Shown here one piece after another: positions 43,021-51,914 of a stretch of DNA of 64,000 bases. The DNA is from Clostridiales bacterium (GTDB lineage Bacteria > Bacillota > Clostridia > Oscillospirales > Oscillospiraceae). A program made the translations under genes and the position numbers. Each line of letters starts with the position of its first letter. Position 1 is the stretch's first letter. The notes under the pieces were generated by a model, which was not told where the DNA came from, made no database searches, and saw only the letters and a list, made by a program, of their open reading frames with translations. The stretch covers positions 1 through 64,000 of the forward strand of contig JALFVN010000076.1 of assembly GCA_022787565.1 (NCBI GenBank). Reading direction: 5' to 3'.

Positions 43021-44499
43021 TTACTTCCTTACTTTCAGATAATTGAGGATATAGCTGAGCATTTCATCCTTGTCGATAACGTCCTTGTGCAGCACTTCCC
43101 TGCTGCGCAGTCCGGAGAGGTTTTGGGGAATGGGGGTGTCAGTCATGCGGCTTAGGGTCTCCATCTGGGTAAATTCGTCGCCCTCCGTGTCGCCGCCGAT
43201 GGCCTTGAGCACTGCCGCAGGGAATTTATAGGGTGAGGCCGTGGACAGCACCACCACCGGCGCGTCGCCCTGCCGCTGCTTTTTATACTCCTCCGCCACG
43301 GCAAAAGCCACGGCGGTGTGGGGGTCGCAGAGGTAGCCGGTTTTTTCCCAGATCCGTCCGATGGTTTTCTCCGTTTCCGCTTCGTCACAGCACCCGGCGC
43401 TGAAATCACGGCGGATATTCCGGAGCACCTTCTCATCCACCCGGTATACGCCATCCCTCGCCAGGGCCTTCATGCAGGCGGAAACATACTCCGTATCCCC
43501 CTCCGCCGCCAGATACAGCAGGCGTTCCAGGTTGGAGGACACCAGAATGTCCATGGAGGGCGAGCTGGTGCGGACAAAATCCCTCCTCCTGTCATATACG
43601 CCCGTGTTCAGGAAATCCGTCAATACTTTATTGGCATTGGAGGCGCACACCAGACGGCCAACGGGCAGACCCATCAGCTTGGCAAAATAACCGGCCAGAA
43701 TATCCCCGAAGTTGCCGGTGGGCACCACATAGTCCACCTGATCCCCTTTCTTAATTCTGCCAAGGCCCATGAGTCTGGCATAGGCGATGAAATAATACAC
43801 CACCTGGGGCGCAAGCCGGCCGATATTGATGGAGTTCGCCGAGGACAGGCTCATGCCGCTGCCGGCAAGCAGCCCATTTGCGTTGATCTCCGCAAACGCT
43901 TTTTTCACGCCCTGCTGGCAGTCGTCAAAATTTCCTCTCACGGCGCAGACCTTCACATTGGTGCCGGTCTGGGTCACCATCTGGGCCTTCTGCACGGCGG
44001 AGACGCCGTTGTGGGGGTAGAACACAATGATCCTTGTCCCCTCCACATCGTGAAAGCCCTCCAGAGCCGCCTTTCCCGTGTCGCCGGAGGTGGCGGTAAG
44101 GATCACGGTCTCGTCTTTTATGCCCTCCTGCTCCCTTGCCGCCGTCATCAACTGGGGCAGCATAGACAGAGCCACATCCTTAAAAGCGGAAGTGGGGCCC
44201 CGGAACAGCTCCAGCACATAGTCCTCCCCTACCGGCGCCAGGGGAGTCAGATCGTCCGTCTGGAATTTCCCCGTATAGGCTTTCCGGACAAGCTCTTCCA
44301 TGTTCTTATATCCGGGAAGCAGCGCCGACAGGATCATCCGGGCCATGCCCAGAGAATCCTGCTTCAGGCAGTTCTCCCAGTCAAAGTCTATATTTTTTAT
44401 CTCCGGGGCGATAAACAGTCCCCCGTCCGGCGCAATGCCCTGCAGAACGGCCTGGGTATCGCTGGATACAATATTACTGCGTGTGCTCTGATAGTTCAT
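43021..44499 (-). CDS. thrC: Threonine synthase
   Basis: 492-residue PLP enzyme converting O-phosphohomoserine to threonine. N-terminal MNYQSTRSN, the PLP lysine in FRGPTSAFKDVALSM near residue 105, the phosphate loop LTATSGDTGKAALEGF near residue 145, and YVVPTGNFGDILAGYFAK near residue 255. Length fits the class with the N-terminal extension. RBS AAAGGAG. Confidence 0.97.
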   Translation of the reverse strand: MNYQSTRSNIVSSDTQAVLQGIAPDGGLFIAPEIKNIDFDWENCLKQDSLGMARMILSALLPGYKNMEELVRKAYTGKFQTDDLTPLAPVGEDYVLELFRGPTSAFKDVALSMLPQLMTAAREQEGIKDETVILTATSGDTGKAALEGFHDVEGTRIIVFYPHNGVSAVQKAQMVTQTGTNVKVCAVRGNFDDCQQGVKKAFAEINANGLLAGSGMSLSSANSINIGRLAPQVVYYFIAYARLMGLGRIKKGDQVDYVVPTGNFGDILAGYFAKLMGLPVGRLVCASNANKVLTDFLNTGVYDRRRDFVRTSSPSMDILVSSNLERLLYLAAEGDTEYVSACMKALARDGVYRVDEKVLRNIRRDFSAGCCDEAETEKTIGRIWEKTGYLCDPHTAVAFAVAEEYKKQRQGDAPVVVLSTASPYKFPAAVLKAIGGDTEGDEFTQMETLSRMTDTPIPQNLSGLRSREVLHKDVIDKDEMLSYILNYLKVRK

Positions 44500-44511
44500 C
44501 GTCTTTCTCCT

Positions 44512-44949
44512 TTATTCCACGGCAAGCAGCCTGGGCTTCTCCACACCGGGGGTCTTTTCCATGATCTCCAGCAGCTCCGCCAATCTTATGCCCATGGAGC
44601 TCACATCCAGACTCAGGGTGACGCTGGCCCGGCCGTGAATAGGCAGACTCTGGGTTATGGTGAGTACGCTGCCCCCCGCATCGGATATGCGGGTCAGTAC
44701 GGTGCTGAGGATCCCCGGTTCATGGGTCAGCATCATGGACAGCACCGCCTTGTGCCCCACTGTCATCTCCATCGGCTCCAGAATAAAATCCTTGTATTTA
44801 TAGTAGGTGCTCCTGGATATCCCCACCATTCTGACCGCCTGGCTCACCTCTTTGGCCTTGCCGTCCTCAAGAAGACGCCGGGCCTCCAGTACCTTTTCAT
44901 AATATTCGGGCAGGATGCTCTTGTGGATTAGCAAATAATTTTCAAGCAT
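44512..44949 (-). CDS. UPF0735 ACT-domain protein (putative threonine-pathway regulator)
   Basis: 145 residues. A short N-terminal helix-turn-helix-like stretch (AVRMVGISRSTYYKYKDFIL) precedes an ACT domain (AVLSMMLTHEPGILSTVLTRISDAGGSVLTITQ) that would bind an amino acid. It is the first gene before thrC-thrB, so it probably senses threonine and regulates this divergent cluster. The start at 44949 gives GGAG a 10-base spacing; ATG at 44958 is too close to it. Confidence 0.85.
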   Translation of the reverse strand: MLENYLLIHKSILPEYYEKVLEARRLLEDGKAKEVSQAVRMVGISRSTYYKYKDFILEPMEMTVGHKAVLSMMLTHEPGILSTVLTRISDAGGSVLTITQSLPIHGRASVTLSLDVSSMGIRLAELLEIMEKTPGVEKPRLLAVE

Positions 44950-45000
44950 TTTTACCATTCTCCGTTGATGAAGTAATGAAAATTTTGACGAAAAAAAGGC

Positions 45001-45048
45001 TTGTTTTTGTCTCCCCCTTATGATACACTGTCCACGTTAAAAAAACAA
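45001..45048. promoter_or_regulatory. Overlapping divergent promoters of the threonine operons
   Basis: Plus strand: TTGTTT (45001-45006), 17 bases, TACACT (45024-45029) with extended TG, reading into hom-lysC-asd. Minus strand: TTGTTT (45043-45048), 17 bases, TATCAT (45020-45025), reading into ACT-thrC-thrB. The two -10 boxes overlap, so the polymerases would exclude each other. Confidence 0.6.
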
Positions 45049-45067
45049 GTGTCTTTTTTTAACGGAC
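45030..45067 (+). repeat. Inverted repeat at the 5' end of the hom transcript
   Basis: Arms 45030-45045 and 45054-45067 pair (GTCC with one bulged A, CGTTA and a poly-A/poly-T helix) around an eight-base loop. The element covers the minus-strand -35 and the predicted hom transcription start. It could be an operator or a 5' mRNA stem. Confidence 0.55.
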
Positions 45068-45086
45068 ACACATTTTGGAGGAAATT

Positions 45087-46235
45087 ATGAAGGTTGCGCT
45101 TTTGGGCTACGGTACCGTAGGAGTAGGCGTTTACGGAATGCTTGACGGGGCTTACGGGCTTGAACAGGGTCCTGTACTTGTCCGGCCCGGAAAGGACGAC
45201 AGTTCTTTTAAAGTAACAGAAATTGAGAAAATAGTCAACGACCCCTCTGTGGACGCGGTTGCCGAGGTCATGGGCGGCATTGAACCGGCCTATACTTATG
45301 TTTCCGCGGCCCTGGCAGCGGGAAAGCATGTGGTCACTTCCAACAAGGCCCTTGTGGCGGCCCACGGGCCGGAGCTTGCCGGGCTGGCGGAAAAGAACAA
45401 CGCGGCTTTCCTGTTCAGCGCGGCCTGCGGCGGCGGCGTGCCTTTCCTGCATAATCTCTCCCTTGCCACCGGAAGTGACAAAATTCTCTCCGTAGGCGGC
45501 ATTCTCAACGGCACCACAAACTATATGCTGGATGCCATGCAGCGCCGGAATATGGACTACGGCGACGCCCTGAAGGACGCGCAGCGCCTGGGCTACGCGG
45601 AAGCGGACCCCACCGCCGACGTCTCCGGCCTGGACGCGCTGAGAAAGATCATGCTGGCCTGCGCCGTTGCCTATGACCAGCTCCCGGCTGAGGGGCTGCA
45701 TAATGAGGGCATTGAAAACCTGACTGCAGCGGATGTGGCCCACTTCAGGGCAAAGGGTCTCACCTGCCGTCTGCTGGCAAGCGGCGGCCTTTCCGACGTG
45801 GGCAAGGTGTATGCCTTTGTGGAGCCGGTGCTTCTCCCGGCCAGCGCTGCCGAGTGCGCCGTGCTGGATAACTTCAATCTGGCCCGCTATGAGGGCGAAA
45901 ATTCCGGCTCCATTATCATGATCGGCCAGGGTGCCGGCCGCTGGCCCACCGCCTCCGCCGTGATCCGCGACCTGTCCTGCATCCTGCTGGGTCATCGCAG
46001 CATGATGCAGGCTGGCTGCCCCAGAGTGACGGCAGACAACAGCGCCTGCAGCCATTCCTATTATGTGCGCCTGCCTGCCCGCTTTGTTGACGCACTGCCC
46101 CTGAAAGAGGCGGAAAAGGACGGAGACCTGCTTCGCGCCGTCACCGAATCCATGCCCGTCTCCGCCATGCATAAAGCGGCGGCGGAGCTGCGAAAAAACG
46201 GAGCACAGGTATTTTTCGCCGCGTTGGGAGAATAA
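45087..46235 (+). CDS. hom: Homoserine dehydrogenase
   Basis: 382 residues; NAD(P)H reduction of aspartate semialdehyde to homoserine. Rossmann motif ALLGYGTVGVGVYGML at the N-terminus, then TSNKALVAAHG near residue 90, GGILNGTTNYML near residue 137 and AEADPTADVSGLDALRK near residue 170. The protein lacks the C-terminal ACT domain of longer (about 430-residue) homologues, although the conserved catalytic core is complete. Feedback may come instead from the separate ACT protein or from lysC; this is inference. RBS TTGGAGGAAATT. Confidence 0.95.
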   Translation: MKVALLGYGTVGVGVYGMLDGAYGLEQGPVLVRPGKDDSSFKVTEIEKIVNDPSVDAVAEVMGGIEPAYTYVSAALAAGKHVVTSNKALVAAHGPELAGLAEKNNAAFLFSAACGGGVPFLHNLSLATGSDKILSVGGILNGTTNYMLDAMQRRNMDYGDALKDAQRLGYAEADPTADVSGLDALRKIMLACAVAYDQLPAEGLHNEGIENLTAADVAHFRAKGLTCRLLASGGLSDVGKVYAFVEPVLLPASAAECAVLDNFNLARYEGENSGSIIMIGQGAGRWPTASAVIRDLSCILLGHRSMMQAGCPRVTADNSACSHSYYVRLPARFVDALPLKEAEKDGDLLRAVTESMPVSAMHKAAAELRKNGAQVFFAALGE

Positions 46236-46240
46236 GATAT

Positions 46241-47554
46241 ATGTTGAAGGTTGCAAAATTCGGCGGCTCCTCCGTTGCGGGGGCCGAGCAGTTTAAAAAA
46301 GTAAAAAAAATCATCGAAGCAGACCCCTCAAGGCGGCTGGTTGTGGTCTCTGCAGCCGGAAAGAGGGACAGGGACGACCACAAGCTGACAGATCTTCTGT
46401 ATCTCTGTCACGCACACCTGACATACGGCGTGTCCTGCGCGGATATACTGGGTACTATACGGCAGCGCTTTGTGGATATCCGAAACGAGCTGGGCCTGCA
46501 CTATGACGTGGAGGGCGAGTTTGACGCCCTCAGCGCCCGCCTGAACCGGGATATGTCCGTGGATGAACTGGTCTCCCGGGGCGAATACTTTACCGCAAAG
46601 CTTATGGCGGAATATCTGGGCTACGAATTTGTGGACGCGGCAAGCTGCATTTTCTTCGGCTTTGACGGGCAGATCGACCGGGAAAAGACCGACAGCACCA
46701 TTGCCGCCGCGCTGAAGGCCAACGGGAAGATCCTGATCCCCGGCTTTTACGGCCGTCTGCCCACCGGTAAGATCAAGGTGATGACCCGGGGCGGCAGCGA
46801 CATTACCGGCGCGCTGGGCGCCGCCGCGGTTAACGCCGATGTGTATGAAAACTGGACCGATGTCTCCGGCATACTGATGGCTGATCCCAAGATTGTTCCC
46901 GATCCCAGCCCCATTGCCCATATCACCTACGCGGAGCTGCGGGAGCTGGCCTTTATGGGGGCGTCGGTGCTCCACGAGGAATCCATCCTGCCTGTAAAGG
47001 AAAAGGGCATCGCCCTGAACATCCGGAACACCAACCGGCCCGAAGATCCGGGTACAATGATCGTGGACAGCATTGAGGAGGAACAGGCGGTTGACCGCTT
47101 CATCACCGGCATTGCCGGTCGGCGGAACTTCACCATTCTCACGGTGCTCAAGCGGAATATGAACACCAGCATGACCCTGCGCCAGGCTCTGGAGATCCTG
47201 GACCGGTACCACGCCTCCGTGGAGCATATCACTCTGGGTCTTGACAGCTTTGCTCTTGTCACCTCCACCGCCGCTCTGGGCGACGGGCTGTACGATGTGA
47301 TTGCTGATATCCAGAAGACCTGCCGTCCCGATGATATCCAGGTACAGGACAACATTGCCCTTGTGGCCGCAGTGGGCCGCAAAATGACCTTCCGTCCCGG
47401 TATTTCCGGCCGTCTCTTCAAGGCCCTTGGCGAGCACGGCGTCAATATCCGCACCATCGCCCAGGGCGCGGATGAGCTTTCTATCATTGTGGGCGTTGAC
47501 AACAGTAATTTTGATACCGCAATCCGCGTTTTGTACGACGGATTCGCAGGCTGA
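46241..47554 (+). CDS. lysC: Aspartate kinase
   Basis: 437 residues; phosphorylates aspartate, the first step to lysine, threonine and methionine. N-terminal kinase motif VAKFGGSSVAG, then VVVSAAGKRDRDDHKLTDLLY, VSRGEYFTAKLMAEYLG and GFYGRLPTGKIKVMTRGGSDITGALGAA. Two C-terminal ACT regions follow (about residues 290-437), so allosteric inhibition by lysine or threonine is expected. Starts 5 bases after hom. Confidence 0.95.
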   Translation: MLKVAKFGGSSVAGAEQFKKVKKIIEADPSRRLVVVSAAGKRDRDDHKLTDLLYLCHAHLTYGVSCADILGTIRQRFVDIRNELGLHYDVEGEFDALSARLNRDMSVDELVSRGEYFTAKLMAEYLGYEFVDAASCIFFGFDGQIDREKTDSTIAAALKANGKILIPGFYGRLPTGKIKVMTRGGSDITGALGAAAVNADVYENWTDVSGILMADPKIVPDPSPIAHITYAELRELAFMGASVLHEESILPVKEKGIALNIRNTNRPEDPGTMIVDSIEEEQAVDRFITGIAGRRNFTILTVLKRNMNTSMTLRQALEILDRYHASVEHITLGLDSFALVTSTAALGDGLYDVIADIQKTCRPDDIQVQDNIALVAAVGRKMTFRPGISGRLFKALGEHGVNIRTIAQGADELSIIVGVDNSNFDTAIRVLYDGFAG

Positions 47555-47571
47555 AACAGGAGGGTTTTTCA

Positions 47572-48576
47572 ATGAAATCATACAATGTAGCCATTCTCGG
47601 CGCCACCGGCGCAGTAGGACAGGAAATGCTGAAGGTCCTTGAGGAATACAACATCCCTGTCAACAGGCTTCTTCCCCTTGCCAGTGCCAGAAGCGCAGGC
47701 GGAACCGTAAAATTTCACGGCGAGGACGTGACCATTCAGGAGGCCACGGAGGACAGCTTTGCCGGCATGGATTTTGTGCTGGGCGCGGTGAAAAACGGCA
47801 TGTCCAGAAAGTTTGCCCCTGCCATCGTCAAAAGCGGCGCAGTCTATATCGACAACAGCTCCGCCTTCCGCCTGGACCCGGAGGTCCCCCTGGTGGTGCC
47901 GGAAATCAACGGCGAGGATGCCTTCACGAATAAGGGCATCATTTCCAATCCCAACTGCTCCTCCATTATCACGCTGATGGCGGTAGCCGGTATTGCCAGG
48001 CTCTCCCCCATCAAGTCCATGGTGGCCTGCACCTATCAGGCGGTTTCCGGAGCGGGTCAGGCAGGTCTGATGGAGCTGGAAAACCAGATGAAAGCCCTTA
48101 CCGCCGGGGAGAAGGCCGTGTGCAGCACCTTCCCCACCCAGATCGCCCTGAACGTCATCCCCCACATCGGCGACGAGCTGGATAACGGCTATACCGACGA
48201 GGAGATGAAGATGCAGAACGAGGGCCGCCGGATCCTGCACCTGCCGGAGCTGAAGGTCACCTGCACCTGCGTCCGCGTGCCGGTCATGCGTTCCCACTCC
48301 ATTGCCGTCACTGTACGCACCGAAAGACCAGTTTCCGTGCAGGAGGCAAACGAGGCCATCCGCAGCTATCCCGGCTGCCGCCTGATTGAGGACTATGAGG
48401 GCCGCAACTACCCCACCCCGCTGGACACCAGCAACCAGGACCTGGTCTGGGTGGGCCGTGTCCGCCGGGATCTGACGGACGACAACGCCCTGACCCTCTG
48501 GTGCTGCGGCGACCAGATCAGAAAAGGCGCCGCCAGCAACGCGGTCCAGATCCTCAAGCGCATGATCGAAAGCTGA
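47572..48576 (+). CDS. asd: Aspartate-semialdehyde dehydrogenase
   Basis: 334 residues; reduces aspartyl phosphate to the semialdehyde. NADP-binding VAILGATGAVGQEMLK at the N-terminus, the catalytic Cys in SNPNCSSIITLMAV near residue 128 and the active-site His in RVPVMRSHSIAVTV near residue 243. RBS AGGAGGG. Last gene of hom-lysC-asd, followed by a terminator. Confidence 0.96.
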   Translation: MKSYNVAILGATGAVGQEMLKVLEEYNIPVNRLLPLASARSAGGTVKFHGEDVTIQEATEDSFAGMDFVLGAVKNGMSRKFAPAIVKSGAVYIDNSSAFRLDPEVPLVVPEINGEDAFTNKGIISNPNCSSIITLMAVAGIARLSPIKSMVACTYQAVSGAGQAGLMELENQMKALTAGEKAVCSTFPTQIALNVIPHIGDELDNGYTDEEMKMQNEGRRILHLPELKVTCTCVRVPVMRSHSIAVTVRTERPVSVQEANEAIRSYPGCRLIEDYEGRNYPTPLDTSNQDLVWVGRVRRDLTDDNALTLWCCGDQIRKGAASNAVQILKRMIES

Positions 48577-48586
48577 TAAAACTGAT

Positions 48587-48619
48587 CGCACGCTCTGAAA
48601 CTTAACTTCAGAGCGTGCG
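48587..48619 (+). terminator. Terminator of hom-lysC-asd
   Basis: A perfect 13-bp stem (48587-48599 with 48607-48619), then TCTTTACATTATGTTATTTTTG. Confidence 0.75.
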
Positions 48620-48692
48620 TCTTTACATTATGTTATTTTTGTAGAAATTTTTTTGTTTTTTCAGTTTTATTTCACTTTTCTTATAAAAATGC

Positions 48693-48721
48693 GTGACATT
48701 TTCCGCCACCTGTGATATCCT
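48693..48721 (+). promoter_or_regulatory. Promoter of the second oxidoreductase-hypA pair
   Basis: GTGACA (48693-48698), 17-base spacer, TATCCT (48716-48721) with an extended TG. Upstream sequence is AT-rich. Confidence 0.55.
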
Positions 48722-48767
48722 TGTCAAAAGAGAAATAAACAAAAATACTATCCTGAAGGGAGAAACT

Positions 48768-51491
48768 ATGGTTACGAACAAAGAGAATCTTTTCAAGCTC
48801 GGCAAAAAGATGACCGACAGGATCCCCTACAAGCTCGGCCTGAAGCCCATGACGGAGGACTGCCCTGAATTCTGGGGCATGGCAAACGTCCTCTCCGACG
48901 AGATGGTAGAGGTCGCCCTCACCATGAAGCAGCGCACGCCCACCTCCCTTCGGGAGTTTGTGGAGCGTACCGGCAAGGATGAGCAGCATCTGGAGGAACT
49001 GCTCCAGGAGATGGCCACCGTCGGTCTGCTGGAATACTGCTGGGAGGGTAAGGAGCACACCCGTGAAAACAAGCGCTATGTCCTTCCCCTCTTTGTCCCC
49101 GGTGCGGCGGAGCTGTTCAACATGAACAACAAGGTTGTGGCAGAGCACCCTGAGGTCTGCGATTTCTTCGAGCGTATGACCCGTCTCCCCCTGGAGGGTC
49201 TGACCGAGATGATCCCTCCCGGTGGCGCAGGCGTGGGTATGCACGTTATCCCCGTGGAGAAAGCCATCCCCGCCCAGTCCCAGTCTCTCAGCATTGAACA
49301 TATCTCCCACTGGCTGAAAAAATATGAGGGTCACCTCGGCGTGGGCATCTGCTCCTGCCGCCGCGCCCAGAGCGTAAGAGGAGAAGGCTCCGGCGACGTG
49401 GAGAGCGAATGGTGCATCGGTGTAGGCGAATTTGCCGACTATGTGAACGAAGTGGGCACCGGCCGTCCCATCAGCTACGAGGAGGCCATGGAGATCCTCC
49501 AGAAGGCAGAGGACAACGGTTATGTCCACCAGATCACCAATATTGACGGCGAGAATAAGATCTTCGCTATCTGCAACTGCGCCCCCGGCGTCTGCTACGC
49601 CCTGCGCACTTCTCAGCTTTTCAACACCCCCAATATGTCCAGAAGCGCCTACATCGCCCATGTGGACAAAGAAAACTGCGTTGCCTGCGGCAAGTGCGTG
49701 GAGGTCTGCCCCGCCGGCGCCGTGAAGCTGGGCCAGAAGCTCTGCACCAAGGATGGCCCTGTGGTCTACCCCAAGCAGGAGCTGCCCGATGCTGTAAAAT
49801 GGGGCAAAGACAAGTGGAACGAGAACTACCGGGACGACAACCGCATCAACTGCCACAAGACCGGCACCGCCCCCTGCAAGACCAAGTGCCCCGCCCATAT
49901 CGCCGTTCAGGGCTATATCAAAATGGCCGCACAGGGCCGGTATATGGACGCATTGAAGCTTATCAAGCAGGATAACCCCTTCCCCGCCGTCTGCGGCAGC
50001 ATCTGCAACCGCCAGTGCGAGGACGCCTGCACCCGCGGCAGCATCGACCAGGCCGTAGCCATCGACGAGATCAAGAAATTCATCGCCGAGCAGGAGTTGC
50101 ACGCCGAAAAGCGATACATACCCAAGATTCTTTCCAAGAAGAGCGAAAGCGAACCCTATCAGGAAAAGATCGCCGTCATCGGCGCAGGCCCCGCCGGCAT
50201 GAGCTGCGCCTATTACCTTGCCAATATGAGCTATCCCGTCACCGTGTTCGACAAAAACCCGGTTCCCGGCGGCATGCTCACCCTGGGCATTCCCAGCTTC
50301 CGTCTGGAAAAGGACGTGGTAAACGCCGAGATCGAAGTGCTCAAAGAGATGGGCGTTGAGTTTAAGTGCGGCGTCGAAGTGGGTAAGGATGTGACCATCG
50401 ACGAGCTGCGCCGGCAGGGCTATAAGGGCTTCTATCTGGCCATCGGCGCACAGAAGTCCGCCCCCATCGGTGTTCCCGGTGAGGAGCTCCATGGTGTATA
50501 CGGCGGTGTGGACTTCCTGCGTGAAGTAAATCTGGGCGGCAAGCCTGAACTTGGTGAAAAGTGTGCCGTCATCGGCGGCGGCAATGTGGCAATGGACGTC
50601 TGCCGCACCGCTCTGCGTCTTGGCGCGAAAGACACCTACATTATCTACCGCCGGAGCCAGGAAGAGATGCCTGCCGACAAGGACGAAGTGGCTGAGGCCA
50701 TGGAAGAGGGCGTTCAGTTCCGCTTCCTCTGCGCACCTGCCGAAATTTTGGGCGCTGAGGGCAAGGTCACCGGTCTGAAGGTGGAGAAAATGGCTCTTGG
50801 CGAGCCGGACGAAAAAGGCCGCCGGAAGCCCGTGGGCACCGGGGAGTATGAGACCATCGAAGTCAGCAGCGTCATCGGTGCTATCGGCCAGAAGGTGGAT
50901 CTGGGCGGCATTGCCCCCGAGGGCATGACTTTCAATCCCAACGGCACGGTCATTGCCGAAAAACTGACCTATCAGACCGCCCAGCCGGACATCTTTGCCG
51001 GCGGCGACGTGGTGACCGGGCCCAAGTTTGCCATCGACGCCATTGCCGCAGGACATGAGGCCGCCATCTCCCTGCACCGCTTTGTCCATAAGGGGCAGAG
51101 CCTTACCCTGGCCCGTAACCGCCGCGACTTTATCCAGCTGGACAAGGAAAATCTGGCTATCCCCGTGGAGAGCTTCGACAATGCCCAGCGCCAGGTCCCC
51201 GGCCATGACAAGGCCAAGGCAAAGACCTTCTTAAACGACCGCGTAACCTTCACCGAAGAGCAGGTGAAGAAGGAAGCCGCACGCTGTCTGGGCTGCGGCG
51301 CCAGCATCGTGGACAGCAACCGCTGCATTGGCTGCGGTCTCTGCACCACCAAGTGCGAGTTTGACGCCATCCATCTCAGCCGTGACATGCCCGAGGCCAG
51401 CAGAATGGTCAAGGCAGAGGATAAGCTGAAAGCCATCGCGCCTTACATGGCAAAGCGTCAGATCAAAATCCTGAGGAACAGGAATAAATAA
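48768..51491 (+). CDS. Multi-domain Fe-S/flavin NAD(P) oxidoreductase (GltD-like core), paralogue 2
   Basis: 907 residues with the same domain order as the protein at 35053: winged-helix-like N-terminus; GICSCRRAQ near 195; a second Cys motif here reading ICNCAPGVCYALR near 268 (versus ICNCCGCSC in paralogue 1); ferredoxin cluster CVACGKCVEVCPAG near 303; GltD Fe-S domain (CKTKCPAHIAVQGYI, CGSICNRQCEDAC); FAD GAGPAGMSCAYYLA near 471; NAD(P) GGGNVAMDVCRTA near 602; and C-terminal CLGCGA and CIGCGLCTTKC near 841-860. RBS AAGGGAGAAAC. It is directly coupled to a hypA-like gene (TAATG). Substrate and partner unknown; the difference in the second Cys motif suggests a different cluster or metal. 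Confidence 0.88.
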   Translation: MVTNKENLFKLGKKMTDRIPYKLGLKPMTEDCPEFWGMANVLSDEMVEVALTMKQRTPTSLREFVERTGKDEQHLEELLQEMATVGLLEYCWEGKEHTRENKRYVLPLFVPGAAELFNMNNKVVAEHPEVCDFFERMTRLPLEGLTEMIPPGGAGVGMHVIPVEKAIPAQSQSLSIEHISHWLKKYEGHLGVGICSCRRAQSVRGEGSGDVESEWCIGVGEFADYVNEVGTGRPISYEEAMEILQKAEDNGYVHQITNIDGENKIFAICNCAPGVCYALRTSQLFNTPNMSRSAYIAHVDKENCVACGKCVEVCPAGAVKLGQKLCTKDGPVVYPKQELPDAVKWGKDKWNENYRDDNRINCHKTGTAPCKTKCPAHIAVQGYIKMAAQGRYMDALKLIKQDNPFPAVCGSICNRQCEDACTRGSIDQAVAIDEIKKFIAEQELHAEKRYIPKILSKKSESEPYQEKIAVIGAGPAGMSCAYYLANMSYPVTVFDKNPVPGGMLTLGIPSFRLEKDVVNAEIEVLKEMGVEFKCGVEVGKDVTIDELRRQGYKGFYLAIGAQKSAPIGVPGEELHGVYGGVDFLREVNLGGKPELGEKCAVIGGGNVAMDVCRTALRLGAKDTYIIYRRSQEEMPADKDEVAEAMEEGVQFRFLCAPAEILGAEGKVTGLKVEKMALGEPDEKGRRKPVGTGEYETIEVSSVIGAIGQKVDLGGIAPEGMTFNPNGTVIAEKLTYQTAQPDIFAGGDVVTGPKFAIDAIAAGHEAAISLHRFVHKGQSLTLARNRRDFIQLDKENLAIPVESFDNAQRQVPGHDKAKAKTFLNDRVTFTEEQVKKEAARCLGCGASIVDSNRCIGCGLCTTKCEFDAIHLSRDMPEASRMVKAEDKLKAIAPYMAKRQIKILRNRNK

Positions 51492-51835
51492 TGCATGAAT
51501 TAGGCACCATCGTCTATGTGATCGAGACGATAGAGAAGCTGGCAGAGGAAGAAAAGCTGACAAAGGTCGGCTCCATTACCCTGGAGGTGGGAGAGGTCAG
51601 CGGCATTGTTCCCGGCTATCTCAGCGATTTTTGGCTTTACGCAAGAAAGAAGTCCCAGCTCTTAAAGGAGACCGAGCTGAAAATCGAGAACATTGAAGCC
51701 GTCACCTACTGCCAAAACTGCAAAAAGACCTATGAAACCGTGACCTACGGCAAGGAATGCCCCCACTGCCACAGTGGCAACACCTTCCTTATCACCGGAA
51801 ACCAGTTCAACATCAAAGAAATCGAAGCCATGTAG
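51491..51835 (+). CDS. HypA-like metallochaperone paired with oxidoreductase 2
   Basis: 114 residues with MHE at the N-terminus and a zinc site CQNCKKTY near 77 and CPHCHSG near 93. Its ATG overlaps the stop of the oxidoreductase by one base, a strong sign of coupled translation. It differs considerably from the first copy, so the two pairs are old paralogues rather than a fresh duplication. Confidence 0.88.
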   Translation: MHELGTIVYVIETIEKLAEEEKLTKVGSITLEVGEVSGIVPGYLSDFWLYARKKSQLLKETELKIENIEAVTYCQNCKKTYETVTYGKECPHCHSGNTFLITGNQFNIKEIEAM

Positions 51836-51837
51836 TC

Positions 51838-51870
51838 AAAGGCTCCGCCGAAAAAACCGGCGGAGCCTTT
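51838..51870. terminator. Terminator of the second oxidoreductase-hypA operon
   Basis: A 13-bp stem AAAGGCTCCGCCG/CGGCGGAGCCTTT (51838-51850 with 51858-51870). Confidence 0.85.
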
Positions 51871-51914
51871 AAATCGTAACAAAGTCCATTTGACTTTGTC
51901 GACGAAGAGGCTTT

